Below, one piece after another: positions 1-8,949 of a stretch of DNA of 64,000 bases. The notes under the pieces were generated by a model. It was not told the origin of the DNA and made no database searches. It worked only from the letters and a program-made list of their open reading frames with translations. How positions within the stretch are numbered: the first letter of the stretch is position 1; each line of letters begins with the position of its first letter. Source of the stretch: Noviherbaspirillum galbum (GTDB lineage Bacteria > Pseudomonadota > Gammaproteobacteria > Burkholderiales > Burkholderiaceae_D); the NCBI RefSeq assembly GCF_010974945.1, contig NZ_JAAIVB010000045.1, forward strand, positions 1-64,000. Direction: 5' to 3'. The position numbers and the translations under genes are program-made.

Positions 1-109
1 CTCTAACAATGCACGGACGTCAGTAAAGGTTCAGTCCGTGTGAGAACGCCTTGACCGCTAGCATGCCTATCCCGTTTTCATGTGAAAGTCGGGTATCGGG
101 ATGAAGCAA

Positions 110-125
110 TGGCAGCTTGGGGTCG
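110..125 (+). repeat. dispersed intergenic repeat, copy A
   Basis: The 16-mer TGGCAGCTTGGGGTCG here recurs exactly at 8814-8829. Weaker relatives with a GGGTCG core lie in most gaps of the left 12 kb. Seen directly; its origin is unknown. Confidence 0.6.
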
Positions 126-222
126 ATAGCACGCTGTTACCTTTTGCCGGTGAAAGTCTGGACTGCTCTGCTTAGCCGCGATGCGGTTCAGACTTTGAAG
201 GGCGGTTTCATGCTCGCTTCGT

Positions 223-759
223 TCATTCGATCCTCGATTCGTCATTCCGTGAAACCATGTCGATATCGGCCACGATCTGCTGGCGGAGTAGAGGTCGCTC
301 ACCGTCCAAAAACTGCTCCATGCCCTCAATCCGGTCAACTTCTCCCTTGTCGCGAAGGCGCCGTACCTGATCGGCTAGATGGCTCAGGTTGCTTTGGAGG
401 CGCATGAATGCCGGATCGCCACTCAAACGGGTGGAAAGATTGGTTAGGGCACCCTTGTAGAGCGCTGTTTGCTGTTCCAGTGTCTCCAACTCGCGACGTG
501 CCCCTTCTTCGGTAGTGGACAGTGCCAGGCTTCTGGCGGCCTGGTCAGCTTCCAGGTAGGCATCTCGCACAACCGCTAGCGCATTCATCTGGTCGACATC
601 GGTCAGGTCATCATGAGTTGATTCGCGGTCTAGCCGCGCGATGACGGAGCTTGCCAAAATCACCAGCGACACACAAAGGACGCCAAGTTCCACTTTCAAG
701 CCTCGTCCGCGCTTCGTCTTGGCATTCTGGTTCGTCCGCTTCACAACATCCTCCAGCAT
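223..759 (-). CDS. membrane-anchored helical protein, possibly a truncated chemoreceptor
   Basis: A 178-residue protein with a basic N-terminal tail, one hydrophobic segment at about residues 21-43 and then a charged, Leu/Ala/Glu/Arg-rich region that should fold as long helices. This resembles the first membrane helix and four-helix-bundle sensor domain of methyl-accepting chemotaxis proteins. No second membrane helix, HAMP region or signalling hairpin follows before the stop, so it is either the N-terminal third of a decayed chemoreceptor or a free-standing anchored protein. The DNA beyond the stop shows no continuing signalling domain. Function not assigned; the MCP link rests on helical character and layout only. 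Confidence 0.5.
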   Translation of the reverse strand: MLEDVVKRTNQNAKTKRGRGLKVELGVLCVSLVILASSVIARLDRESTHDDLTDVDQMNALAVVRDAYLEADQAARSLALSTTEEGARRELETLEQQTALYKGALTNLSTRLSGDPAFMRLQSNLSHLADQVRRLRDKGEVDRIEGMEQFLDGERPLLRQQIVADIDMVSRNDESRIE

Positions 760-1041
760 GGTTTTTCCATGCGGAATTGTCGCAAGGCCGAGCCGAAAGT
801 GAAGTGCCGAACAACTCGTACAATCCAGGCCTGATTCAGCAGGCGGAACATTAAACCCGACGTCCGGTTTAATAAACGACGACAGGCAGCTCAGGGTCGG
901 ATGCGGGCCTCGAACGCGGCGCCGTCAAAGGCCGGAACGTGTTGTAGACCGGTCGTTTCATCTTTGATGCACAAGCAGACCTTCCGGCCAGAGGCGCGTC
1001 AGTTAGAATGAAACAAGTCCCCCTACTGGAGCTGAAACGCC

Positions 1042-2679
1042 ATGGCCAACATTTTCGATACCGGGCTGGACCCCAATCCCGCCAACTACACACCTGTCAC
1101 CCCGTTGAGCTTCCTTGAGCGTGCCGCGGCAGTCTACCCCAGGAGGCCAGCGATCGTGCATGGCGCGCTGCGCCGGACCTGGTTCGACACCTATGCGCGC
1201 TGCCGGCGTCTGGCCAGCGCGCTGGCTGCGCACGGAATCGGACTCGGCGATACGGTGGCGGTAATGCTGCCCAATACGCCGCCAATGGTCGAAGCGCACT
1301 TCGGCGTGCCAATGTCCGGCGCGGTGCTCAATACGCTGAATACGCGGCTTGATGCGGCCGCCCTCGCTTTCATGCTGGAGCACGGCGAAGCGAAGGTCGT
1401 CATCGTCGATCGCGAGTATGCCGGCGTGATGCGCGAAGCGCTCGCAAAGTGTGGTCGCGCGCCGCTTGTCATCGATGTGGACGATCCGGAATACACCGGC
1501 GCCGGCGAACATATTGGCTCGGTCGAATATGAAGATTTCCTCGCCTGCGGCGATCCCGGCTACCCCTGGCAAGGTCCTGCCGACGAATGGCAGGCGATCT
1601 GCCTGAACTACACCTCCGGCACCACCGGTGATCCGAAAGGCGTGGTCTACCATCACCGCGGCGCGTACATGAACGCGGTGTCAAACATTCTTGAATGGGA
1701 CATGCCAAAGCACCCGGTCTACCTGTGGACGCTACCGATGTTCCACTGCAATGGTTGGTGCTTCCCGTGGACCGTTGCCGCGCGCGCAGGCGTCAATGTC
1801 TGCTTGCGCAAGATCGAAGCTGCTGTCGTGTTCGACTTAGTGCGCGAGCATCACGTCACCCATTACTGCGCCGCGCCGATCGTGCACAGCCTGCTGCTGA
1901 ATGCGCCCGATGCGATGAAGGCCGGAATCAGCCAGCGCGTCAGTGCGATGGTTGCCGGCGCCGCGCCGCCGGCGGCGATGATCGAGGGCATGGAGAAGAT
2001 GGGCTTTGACCTTACCCATGTCTACGGGCTAACCGAGGTGTACGGCCCGGCCGCGGTATGCGTCAAGCATCCGGAATGGGAAGCTGTCGACATTGGGGAA
2101 CGCGCGCGCCTGAATGCGAGACAAGGGATGCGCTACCATTTGCAAGAAGCTGTCGCGGTACTCGACCCAGCTACGATGCAGCCGGTGCCGGCCGACGGCG
2201 AGACGATGGGCGAGATCATGTTCCGCGGGAACATCACGATGAAGGGCTACCTAAAGAACCGGAAAGCAACCGAAGCCGCGTTCGCCGGCGGCTGGTTCCA
2301 TACCGGAGATCTCGCGGTGATGCATCCGGACGGCTATGTGAAGATCAAGGACCGCAGCAAGGACATCATCATCTCGGGCGGCGAGAACATCTCGAGCATC
2401 GAGGTCGAGGACGTGCTGTACCGGCATCCGGCGGTGCTGGCTGCCGCAGTCGTCGCGCGACCAGACCCGAAATGGGGCGAAGTGCCCTGTGCCTTCATCG
2501 AGCCGCGCTCCGGCAGCACCGTCAGCACTGAAGAACTGATCGCCCATTGCAAGGCGCATCTTGCCGGATTCAAGGTGCCGAAGGCCGTGATCTTTGGCGA
2601 AATACCCAAGACCTCGACCGGCAAGATCCAGAAATTTTCGCTGCGCCAGCAGGTGCATTCGACCGCTGCGCTGGAATGA
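1042..2679 (+). CDS. acyl-CoA synthetase (AMP-forming ligase)
   Basis: A 545-residue member of the ANL superfamily, which activates a carboxylic acid with ATP to an acyl-AMP and transfers it to CoA in the cytoplasm. The core motifs are intact: the P-loop-like YTSGTTGDPKG at residues 190-200, YGLTE at 328-332, GWFHTGD at 417-423 and the C-terminal PKTSTGKIQK with catalytic Lys528. Length and motif spacing fit the medium-chain acyl-CoA synthetase / DmdB-like methylmercaptopropionate-CoA ligase branch, but substrate cannot be read from sequence. A GGAG sequence lies about 10 bases before the ATG. It stands alone, without beta-oxidation genes nearby, in the repeat-rich left region. Confidence 0.9.
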   Translation: MANIFDTGLDPNPANYTPVTPLSFLERAAAVYPRRPAIVHGALRRTWFDTYARCRRLASALAAHGIGLGDTVAVMLPNTPPMVEAHFGVPMSGAVLNTLNTRLDAAALAFMLEHGEAKVVIVDREYAGVMREALAKCGRAPLVIDVDDPEYTGAGEHIGSVEYEDFLACGDPGYPWQGPADEWQAICLNYTSGTTGDPKGVVYHHRGAYMNAVSNILEWDMPKHPVYLWTLPMFHCNGWCFPWTVAARAGVNVCLRKIEAAVVFDLVREHHVTHYCAAPIVHSLLLNAPDAMKAGISQRVSAMVAGAAPPAAMIEGMEKMGFDLTHVYGLTEVYGPAAVCVKHPEWEAVDIGERARLNARQGMRYHLQEAVAVLDPATMQPVPADGETMGEIMFRGNITMKGYLKNRKATEAAFAGGWFHTGDLAVMHPDGYVKIKDRSKDIIISGGENISSIEVEDVLYRHPAVLAAAVVARPDPKWGEVPCAFIEPRSGSTVSTEELIAHCKAHLAGFKVPKAVIFGEIPKTSTGKIQKFSLRQQVHSTAALE

Positions 2680-3394
2680 GTGCTGATCCGACAAGCCGAT
2701 GATACGCTGCAAGTCTTCCTCCTCTGGCTGCTGATTCTGCCGTTCGCCGTCGCGAACGGCGCGCTCCGCGAGGCGGTGTTGATTTTGGCGTTCGACAAGT
2801 CGCTCGGAAAGACAAAGAACCATATGTGGTCAACATTCGCTCGATAGCGGTACCCAGCTATCGACATGTCCGACCGACCGTCTGCTTTGGGTCCAGGCCG
2901 TGTGAAAACGCCTATATCCTGTACTACCGTCACAGTATCCAGCTCCATATGGGCGTTGTCCTGGTTCGAAGTCCAACTAAACTGATATTGCTTAAGGATT
3001 TTTTCAAAAGGATTGGCCAAAGGAAGTCAGTCAGAGATCTATTTCATAAGTGATAAGAGGCAAATGGATGGATTCAAGGGAGTGCCAACGCCAGCAACGA
3101 CAGTATAGGATTCGATCTCTGCACTTTGCGATTTCTGCGGCATCTGCTTCCCGCGCATCATGAAATATGGGTTGCATGTTCAAGGACGTGGGGTAACTGC
3201 GTAGTTGTCCCTCCAACCTATTCTACACAGCCAACCGCTGTCGGCAAGAAACCGCTGCCTTTGAACGCCCGCTTGGGGTCGAGCTCGGCATGTCGCACTC
3301 AATGAACGTCCGGCGGGTATTTGCTCGATAGCCGCCAGTCTGATTTTTGTCGCTTGATGTTATCCTTTGCGAAATAATACGACTCAACCCTGAC
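2680..3394. other. gene-free gap with repeat remnants
   Basis: About 700 bases without a convincing coding region; the open frames here lack RBS and family-like sequence. It contains CTGCTTTGGGTC at 2882-2893, part of the dispersed repeat family, followed by CCGTGTGAAAACGCC at 2898-2912, which recurs with one mismatch at 36-50. Another GGGTCG core lies near 3276. Confidence 0.5.
2882..2912 (+). repeat. dispersed repeat copy plus 15-base recurring end sequence
   Basis: CTGCTTTGGGTC belongs to the dispersed family. The following CCGTGTGAAAACGCC matches positions 36-50 in 14 of 15 bases. The second motif could be a decayed transposon end, but no transposase gene lies beside either copy. Confidence 0.4.
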
Positions 3395-3847
3395 GTGACT
3401 TTGCCGCCCGATCTTTGGACAACCCGCGCTGTGCTCGACGGTGATGAGGCGGCAGTAAGCCAACACCGTTATGACGAACGTGCATCCCAGGAAGACTTTG
3501 AAGCATATGCGCAGTGGCTCAAAGGCGCGATCATGCGTGGAAGCTATATCGGTCTTTTTGCTGAGGCCCAATGCGAAATCATTGCTGGAGCCGGCTTGCT
3601 GTTGCTTGAATGGGGACCAACGCGAGGCGATTCTAATCCAATTCGAGCACGTGTCGTAAACGTCTGGACGCGTCCAGACTGGCGACGACGTGGCGTAGCC
3701 ACTGACCTCGTCAAACGCTTGCTCGCCCGAGCAGAAATAATCGGCATCCAAGCCATCGGACTCGACTCGACACCAATGTCTAAGGCGCTATACCGCTCGT
3801 TGGGGTTCGAGCAGTATCTTGCGGAGATGATCCGCCGGACGAGGTAG
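3395..3847 (+). CDS. GNAT family N-acetyltransferase
   Basis: A GCN5-related acetyltransferase of about 150 residues, expected to move an acetyl group from acetyl-CoA to an amine. The acetyl-CoA pyrophosphate loop is clear in VVNVWTRPDWRRRGVA, followed by a Leu-rich helix and the late motif KALYRSLGF. I chose the GTG at 3395 because only a few residues then precede the first beta strand, as usual in this family. The frame is open back to a TTG at 3347, which would add 16 residues, and neither start has a strong RBS. Substrate unknown; no operon partners. Confidence 0.75.
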   Translation: MTLPPDLWTTRAVLDGDEAAVSQHRYDERASQEDFEAYAQWLKGAIMRGSYIGLFAEAQCEIIAGAGLLLLEWGPTRGDSNPIRARVVNVWTRPDWRRRGVATDLVKRLLARAEIIGIQAIGLDSTPMSKALYRSLGFEQYLAEMIRRTR

Positions 3848-4473
3848 GCAATTGACTTTGTCCGCTTTCAGGAAGAGGCAAGGACTGCTTCAATCAACGG
3901 CTTATCGACTTATAAAAACCCAGATAATTCTTGGTGTAGAGCAGCACAAATCCTCTACATGGGAAAGATCTATGAATAGGTTTCGACACATTGCACGGTA
4001 CCTGTCCATGAAGCCGTGCGAAGAACGCTTCCAGCACTTTGAGCGTCTGCTTTCAAGAATGTCCAGTGGCAGCTCAGGGTCGGTTGCCGGCAGTCAACTT
4101 CAAATCCTCAGTGGCCGCTTCTTGCTGAATCTTGGATTATCCCGTCTTGCAAGTTGCTTTGACCCTGTCCATGTGAGCACGTCGCCGGGACGGCGAATAT
4201 CTTCACCGTTCCGAGTGAAGGCGGTGCCGGATGTGATGCGGATGAGGACCGGAATGCGCAGTAATGCGACTGTTCCATGCCGTGGACTTTATAAAAAACT
4301 TTCCTTGCGATCTGCATCATTGAATTGACATTCCCGCATTCCCATCACATGTAAGAACGTGATCGGTATCTTTGTGTCAAAGCTGGTTTGATTAAAGCAC
4401 TGCGGTCGTGGGCGTCTCGCCCTAGCGATCTGCCGACTCTACCCAAGCCGCATCCAATAACTGACTTAAGAAG
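3848..4473. other. gene-free gap with repeat copy
   Basis: No supported gene. The long plus-strand open frame has no family-like sequence and runs through the repeat at 4041-4090, so I treat it as chance. Nothing else recognised apart from that repeat. Confidence 0.5.
4041..4090 (+). repeat. dispersed intergenic repeat, copy B
   Basis: Begins with GAGCGTCTGCTTTC, which recurs exactly at 7236-7249, and runs into GGCAGCTCAGGGTCGG, a variant of the GGGTCG core. The two copies keep the same order and spacing of their parts, which supports common descent. Confidence 0.55.
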
Positions 4474-5394
4474 TCACCGTTGACGCGACGTGAACAACTT
4501 TGGACCCAAGGTTACGGATGCTAGCGCAAGCACGGTAAATACAATGCCAATCCATTGCCAGGCACTGATGTGCTCTCCTAAAAGAAGTACGCCGCTGGAG
4601 AGTCCGATGACAGGGACGCCTAAGCTGAAGGGCGCTACCTTGTTAGCGCCATGGCGCTTGATCAGCCCGGTCCACATGCTATAAGCAGCTACGGTGGCGA
4701 TCCATCCCAAGTACGCGACCGACAACCAGCTCTCCCAGGATGCCCTAAGCCATTGCAAGTGAGTCGCAGGTGGATCGGCGAGCAGGCTCAGCACGGTAAA
4801 AGGAAGTATCGGCACCACGCTGCACCATACAAGAAAACTCAACACATTGAAGTCGGGCGACTCCTGCTGAGCAAATCGCACAATGATATTCGAGGCTGCC
4901 CACATCGAGGCAGCGCCCAAGCATAATATAAAGCCGATGACGGTCGTGGCGCCGGTCCCGTTAGCCTCGGGGATTAGATAGTTCATGCCAAAGCTGCACA
5001 ATCCGACAGCCGCCAATGCCATGCCAAGAAAAAGTGGCAATGTCGGCCTTTGTGCCAAAAGCAGGAAGCTTAGCAGGGCAGTAAAAAACATTTGAGTCTG
5101 CATCAGTACTGATGCGAGGGACGCGGTCATGCCAACCTTGAGCGAAACAAATAAAAGCCCGAATTGACCCACGCCTTGAAACAGTCCGTAGAGGAGTATC
5201 CATTTCCAGTTCACCTTGGGCATGGGCACCACAAAAAGTAATGGCAGCGCTGCAAAGACATAACGGAGGACGCCAAGCTGAAAGGGTGTGAAACTACGCA
5301 GGCCAATTTTCATGGCGACGAAATTAGTTCCCCATATAAAAACGATTGCTGCGATGGCCAGAAAGTCTCGGCCATTCATTTGGGATTCCCGCAT
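4474..5394 (-). CDS. EamA-type DMT superfamily exporter
   Basis: A 306-residue inner-membrane protein with ten predicted helices in two homologous EamA halves. The N-terminal WGTNFVAMKIGL, the mid-protein NIIVRF region and the late VAPFSLGVPVIGLSSG motif follow the E. coli EamA (YdeD) O-acetylserine/cysteine exporter closely, so metabolite or amino-acid export is the likely role. Two starts are possible: the first ATG (AGGA about 7 bases upstream) or the ATG five codons later (GGGAA upstream). It reads away from the creatininase remnant with about 70 bases between. Single gene; no regulator alongside. Confidence 0.85.
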   Translation of the reverse strand: MRESQMNGRDFLAIAAIVFIWGTNFVAMKIGLRSFTPFQLGVLRYVFAALPLLFVVPMPKVNWKWILLYGLFQGVGQFGLLFVSLKVGMTASLASVLMQTQMFFTALLSFLLLAQRPTLPLFLGMALAAVGLCSFGMNYLIPEANGTGATTVIGFILCLGAASMWAASNIIVRFAQQESPDFNVLSFLVWCSVVPILPFTVLSLLADPPATHLQWLRASWESWLSVAYLGWIATVAAYSMWTGLIKRHGANKVAPFSLGVPVIGLSSGVLLLGEHISAWQWIGIVFTVLALASVTLGPKLFTSRQR

Positions 5395-5466
5395 AAATTT
5401 TCCTGGATGGGGGCTGTTGCATACCAGCGTCAGGCAGCATTATCTCAATTTCTGTCCAGTCAATGA

Positions 5467-6091
5467 TTGGACAATCGTTTTGACATGCCTGCTCACGTGC
5501 ACCATGGCTCGCCGCTTCACAACCTGATGCTGGACCAGGCGGGCGATTATTTCCACGATACCTATGGCGGGACGATGCTGAACCTGCCGGGACTCGCCCT
5601 GCGAACCGCCGAACCGGCGCCAGCGCGAAGTGAGACGACGCTCGCCGAGGAGGGCCGGTTCGAAGTCCATGCCGGCATGTCCGAGACGAGCCGCATCCTT
5701 TTTCTCCGTCCCGACCTCGTTGCCGCCAATTATGGCTCCGCCCCGCCCAACACGGCGAACAGCCCCGCGGAGGCGGTTACGATCGCCCGGCGGGCAGGGT
5801 TACATCGGCTCGCCGCGTCTCGCAAGCGCTGCGTTCGGCGCACAAGAGATGCGTTACCGCGGCAGCCTCTTCATTCGCACGGCTTTGTCTGTCCTCGATG
5901 GTGAAGACCCGGCAGCCATCCCTCGCATTTCCGCTCTGGCATTCAAGAATCCGGCGATTCAGGACATCGAGGGCGGGACACGGCGCTACTACGCGCAGAT
6001 CGATCGCTAGCAGGCATCCTGGCTGGAGCGGCATGCGGTGGCGAATCAGCCGCCACTCAATAGCGACTCGGCCCCCATGCCCGCGAAGTAA
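5467..6091 (+). pseudogene. creatininase family remnant, truncated and frameshifted
   Basis: The first frame gives a creatininase-type C-terminal half: HHGSPLHN, a DTYGG segment and a VHAGMSETSRILFLRPDLVA stretch. Near 5790, in a run of G and C, the homology passes to the next frame, which continues with GYIGSPRLASAAFGA and ends in RRYYAQIDR before TAG at 6008-6010. Reading on in that frame gives a further 26 plausible residues (QASWLERHAVAN...) to TAA at 6089. The roughly 100 N-terminal residues that carry the metal-binding motifs of creatininase-fold amidohydrolases are missing. One frameshift, one probable nonsense codon and the missing front end make this a dead gene. The family assignment is by recognition of conserved phrases. 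Confidence 0.75.
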
Positions 6092-6191
6092 CGGGGCGCT
6101 CGCCGCTTGTTGTCGCCGCGGCCAACCCGCTCATGTGGCCGGCTTGCTGTATGTTGGATAAAGATACGCTGCGACAGCCTAGACGAAGTGC

Positions 6192-6533
6192 TCAAGGATT
6201 TCTTGTTTCCCGCCTCAATGCGTCCTTCAAGGGGATAGGTATTGCCTCGTCGTGCCGCTCGACCAACAGCATGCGCAGCTGGCCAACCAGAACCTCATTC
6301 TTCCTTTCCAGCCCGGCATTGATCAGATCCGCGTCCTTGATATAAACCTTGAAAGCGGTCGACTCCGTGAACAGATCCAGCCGGTGGCTCGTGGTGTTCT
6401 CCAGTCCCTGATGCAAATTCCACGCACAACTGGTCAGATGCAGCCCAATTTCGTCGGCGAGATGGCGCACAACTTCTTCAATCGCGCTCGCGCCGGCGGC
6501 CCGCATCTCTGCGTCCGTGCGATGCCCGTCCAT
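6192..6533 (-). CDS. hypothetical protein, 113 residues
   Basis: I do not recognise the family. The start is well supported: AAGGAGA lies six bases before an ATG at 6533, although the frame extends 25 codons further up. The protein is soluble and mixed alpha/beta in look, with an Asp/Glu-rich N-terminus, a LADEIGLHL helix and a KDADLINAGLERKNEVLVGQ stretch near the C-terminus, and no membrane segments. It lies between two broken genes and may itself be a passenger of the accessory region. Confidence 0.6.
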   Translation of the reverse strand: MDGHRTDAEMRAAGASAIEEVVRHLADEIGLHLTSCAWNLHQGLENTTSHRLDLFTESTAFKVYIKDADLINAGLERKNEVLVGQLRMLLVERHDEAIPIPLKDALRRETRNP

Positions 6534-6654
6534 GCTGTCTCCTTCGCCGTGGCCTGATCCAGCGACTGCCAGGGCGTCATCTAGTACTTGCGACTTTGGC
6601 AGAGTCAAATGGGCAAAGTTCTTGACTATTTTGTAACGTTCTTTAGCAGTTCTT

Positions 6655-7146
6655 ATGAGCCTCGCCCTCCATGTACCTATTGAGAGTGACTACGCAGCAA
6701 TCGCAGCATGGGTTCCTGATGCTGCGCCCAGTCTTCGTTGGGCAGGCCCACGGCTTCGTTTTCCGTTTGTCGCTTCAGACTTGCGGGAACTGCTGGCCGT
6801 GCCTGGTGGCGGAGAATCAAGCTATTGCTTGAAAGATGAGTCCGGCTGTCTCTACGGTTTTGGCCAACATTGGGTTTTGTAGCCCGGATCTGTGCATTTG
6901 GGCCGGATCGTCGTGGCTCCAGACGCTCGCGGGTGCGCGGTCGGTAAGGTGTTGTGCAAACAGCTCGTCGCCGCTGCGCTAGAGACGACCTCGGCGGCGA
7001 CAGTCACACTCCGGGTGTACAGGGACAACGTTGTGGTCGTGAGGCTGTATTCCAGTTCGGGCTTTGTTGAGGTCCCATCGGAATCTAACACTGAAGTGGT
7101 GTTCATGAAACTCATGGCTGACCGATCTCACGACGTCGGTGCTTAG
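6655..7146 (+). pseudogene. GNAT acetyltransferase interrupted by an in-frame TAG
   Basis: The front part (to GFGQHWVL) and the rear part (from PGSVHLGRIVVAPDARG) lie in one frame and together make a normal GNAT fold of about 160 residues. Only a TAG at 6880-6882 separates them. The rear half carries the acetyl-CoA loop (VAPDARGCAVGKVL) and the late motif RLYSSSGFVEV. A GTG at 6892 could restart translation of the rear half, but that product would lack the substrate-binding strands. Recent inactivation is likely since no other lesion is visible; a sequencing error or suppressor reading is the alternative. Confidence 0.75.
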
Positions 7147-8104
7147 CCAGCTCAAGAGTGGAACATGGCCGAATTGAAATTAGTGGAATGTGCGTGCCTG
7201 TGAATCGTCGCTTGGCCTTGACTCGCGCTCCTCTAGAGCGTCTGCTTTCGGGATTGTTGAATGTCTGCAACGGGTCGGCACAGGCTTATCCCGGGCTGCC
7301 ATGCAATGTCTGCAAGGCAATCTATAGCTGCCGGTAGTCCACTGTCAGGTTACCGCAGAGTCCGGCCAGAAGCGATCAGTCGGCGAGCTCTCAGAGTACA
7401 GTAGTTCAATTGCAAATGTTGAGGTACACCAATCGAGTTCCTTTCTGGCTTTTGCGTCGGTTGTCGATACTGTGATACCTGCCATTATCCAAAAACTAGA
7501 TGAAAGCAACCTTTGATGAGGTCAATTGCACCCCACCGCTCGTCTGTTGAACGATAACTCGCATCTGGGACCGCCTCTTCCCTGAAAACGCTTAATAAGA
7601 TCATGAAAACTAAAATAATTTATCTGAAATTTTCACATTTTTAATCCTAGACAAACATGACGCGTAGACTCTAAAAGTGGACTGAACATGCATTGATCCT
7701 AGTTTTGAACTAGACATGGACACTTCCCGCCAAACTAATGAACTAAATCGCCGTCTCCAAGCGCGATCAGTATCGTCATTTACTCTTGCCTTTACCTGTT
7801 TCTGAGGCAATACTTACCGAAAATGACGAAGCCAAATAGACGTGTGAGCTGGCCTAGATGACGGCGCCTCCGCGTTATTGCGATCGTCAACGTGAATACG
7901 TCAATCGAGGAGACAGCATGCTCAATCCCGCATCTCGCCCTGTGCGGCCCTGCTTATCCTCTTGGTCATGTCGTGACCTGCGCAGCCTGGCCAGGTTTCG
8001 TCCCATCACAGGTTAGTCCTCCCTGCTGGGGCTTGCCCGACTCATCTCCGGGCTTTCTTCTTCGATGTCATTTCGCGCCTAAAGCGCAAACGGAAGGGAA
8101 CGCC
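7147..8104. other. long gene-poor gap
   Basis: Nearly 1 kb without a supported gene. The first half holds a dispersed repeat copy (7236 onward). The stretch near 7580-7830 is AT-richer and could carry promoters for the small genes downstream, but I see no convincing -35/-10 pair. The frame of the next gene is open back to 7892 but the upstream codons do not look like protein. Confidence 0.45.
7236..7285 (+). repeat. dispersed intergenic repeat, copy C
   Basis: Begins with the same 14 bases (GAGCGTCTGCTTTC) as the copy at 4041, then keeps the pattern GATTGTTGAATGTCTGC and AACGGGTCGGCA at equivalent spacing. Confidence 0.55.
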
Positions 8105-8350
8105 GTGCCCATACGCCTTCTACTTGGTTTGCCCTATGTGTTGGGACCGCAGATTGGCAGTTCTGGTCCCTATGCAGTACCCGAATGGGTCGACTGGAAT
8201 GGTTTGCGTTTTCGCTTTGCCGGACTGACGCCTCTGCCCATGGACAGCGTTGTCATCAGGGGTGACGTCCTTATGACTCCACCGAATCTGCAGTTTTTCT
8301 GCTCCGACGAATTAGCGGGTCAACATACCGAATGGACTCTAAAGCCATAA
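8105..8350 (+). CDS. hypothetical protein, 81 residues
   Basis: Unrecognised. I chose the GTG at 8105 because GGAAGGGA lies just before it and the sequence from there looks like protein (PIRLLLGLPYVLGPQIG, then PEWVDWNGLRFRFAG), while the open frame upstream to 7892 does not. Rich in Pro, Gly and aromatic residues. The stop is one base before the next start, so it is probably co-translated with the following gene. Confidence 0.5.
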   Translation: MPIRLLLGLPYVLGPQIGSSGPYAVPEWVDWNGLRFRFAGLTPLPMDSVVIRGDVLMTPPNLQFFCSDELAGQHTEWTLKP

Positions 8351-8351
8351 A

Positions 8352-8690
8352 ATGATGGACCTAGAATCTGGTATCTATCTTCCTTACTGTTTGATGCGTT
8401 TGAAGGACAGGCGGTATATCCTTTTGGATCGCAGATATCAGCCACTCGGTGCACCGTCGATCGCGTGGCGTGACTTGCAGACTCACCCGCAGGCTCAGCA
8501 CCTCAAAGAAATATCACCGGAAATAGCAGCGCAGCTTTCTTGCATAGGCTCTTCAGATACTGAATGCATTTACCTCTACAACGAGGGTTGTATTCCTTTA
8601 GCAAGCGAGAAAAATTGGCATGCTTTTTCAATGCGCCTCAAAACTTTCTTGAGTCTGAAGTTGAAAAACGAAGTGCCCATAACAGGGTAA
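8352..8690 (+). CDS. hypothetical protein, 112 residues
   Basis: Unrecognised soluble protein that starts one base after the previous stop, suggesting a two-gene unit. It has alternating hydrophobic and charged segments (RRYILLDRRYQPLG, HLKEISPEIAAQL) and no membrane segment or nucleotide-binding motif. Two consecutive ATG codons make the exact start uncertain by one residue. The AT-richer codon use differs from the genes after 12.5 kb and fits acquired DNA. Confidence 0.55.
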   Translation: MMDLESGIYLPYCLMRLKDRRYILLDRRYQPLGAPSIAWRDLQTHPQAQHLKEISPEIAAQLSCIGSSDTECIYLYNEGCIPLASEKNWHAFSMRLKTFLSLKLKNEVPITG

Positions 8691-8789
8691 GCAGTAAGAG
8701 CGTTTAGCGCATTCGGTATATCTTCAGAAACTGTTGCTGGCCGCGTTAAAACTTTTTGGCCGCATGCTATCGTCGCGAAGTGTCGCTGA

Positions 8790-8835
8790 ATGGCAGCTTA
8801 TGGAATCTGGCAGTGGCAGCTTGGGGTCGTTTTGA
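8790..8835 (+). repeat. dispersed intergenic repeat, copy D (tandem pair)
   Basis: TGGCAGCTTATGG at 8790 is followed 24 bases later by TGGCAGCTTGGGGTCG (8814-8829), the latter identical to 110-125. The flanks (GTCGCGAAG, GGACTAAGGTC, GCTGCCGACCG) resemble other members. Confidence 0.6.
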
Positions 8836-8949
8836 GTCCGCCGCCAAAAGAGGACTAAGGTCTGAAAGCTGGCGCAAAGCTGCCGACCGTTCAACTGCAG
8901 ATCAAGCAGCATTATTTCGACGTTTCACACAATTCAGCCAATCATCATG

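Noticed and set aside
3852-4328. 158-codon plus-strand frame
   Set aside because: Passes through a dispersed repeat copy, lacks an RBS and resembles no protein family.
7610-7810. 66-codon minus-strand frame in an AT-richer gap
   Set aside because: No RBS, no recognisable features; kept as part of the gap.
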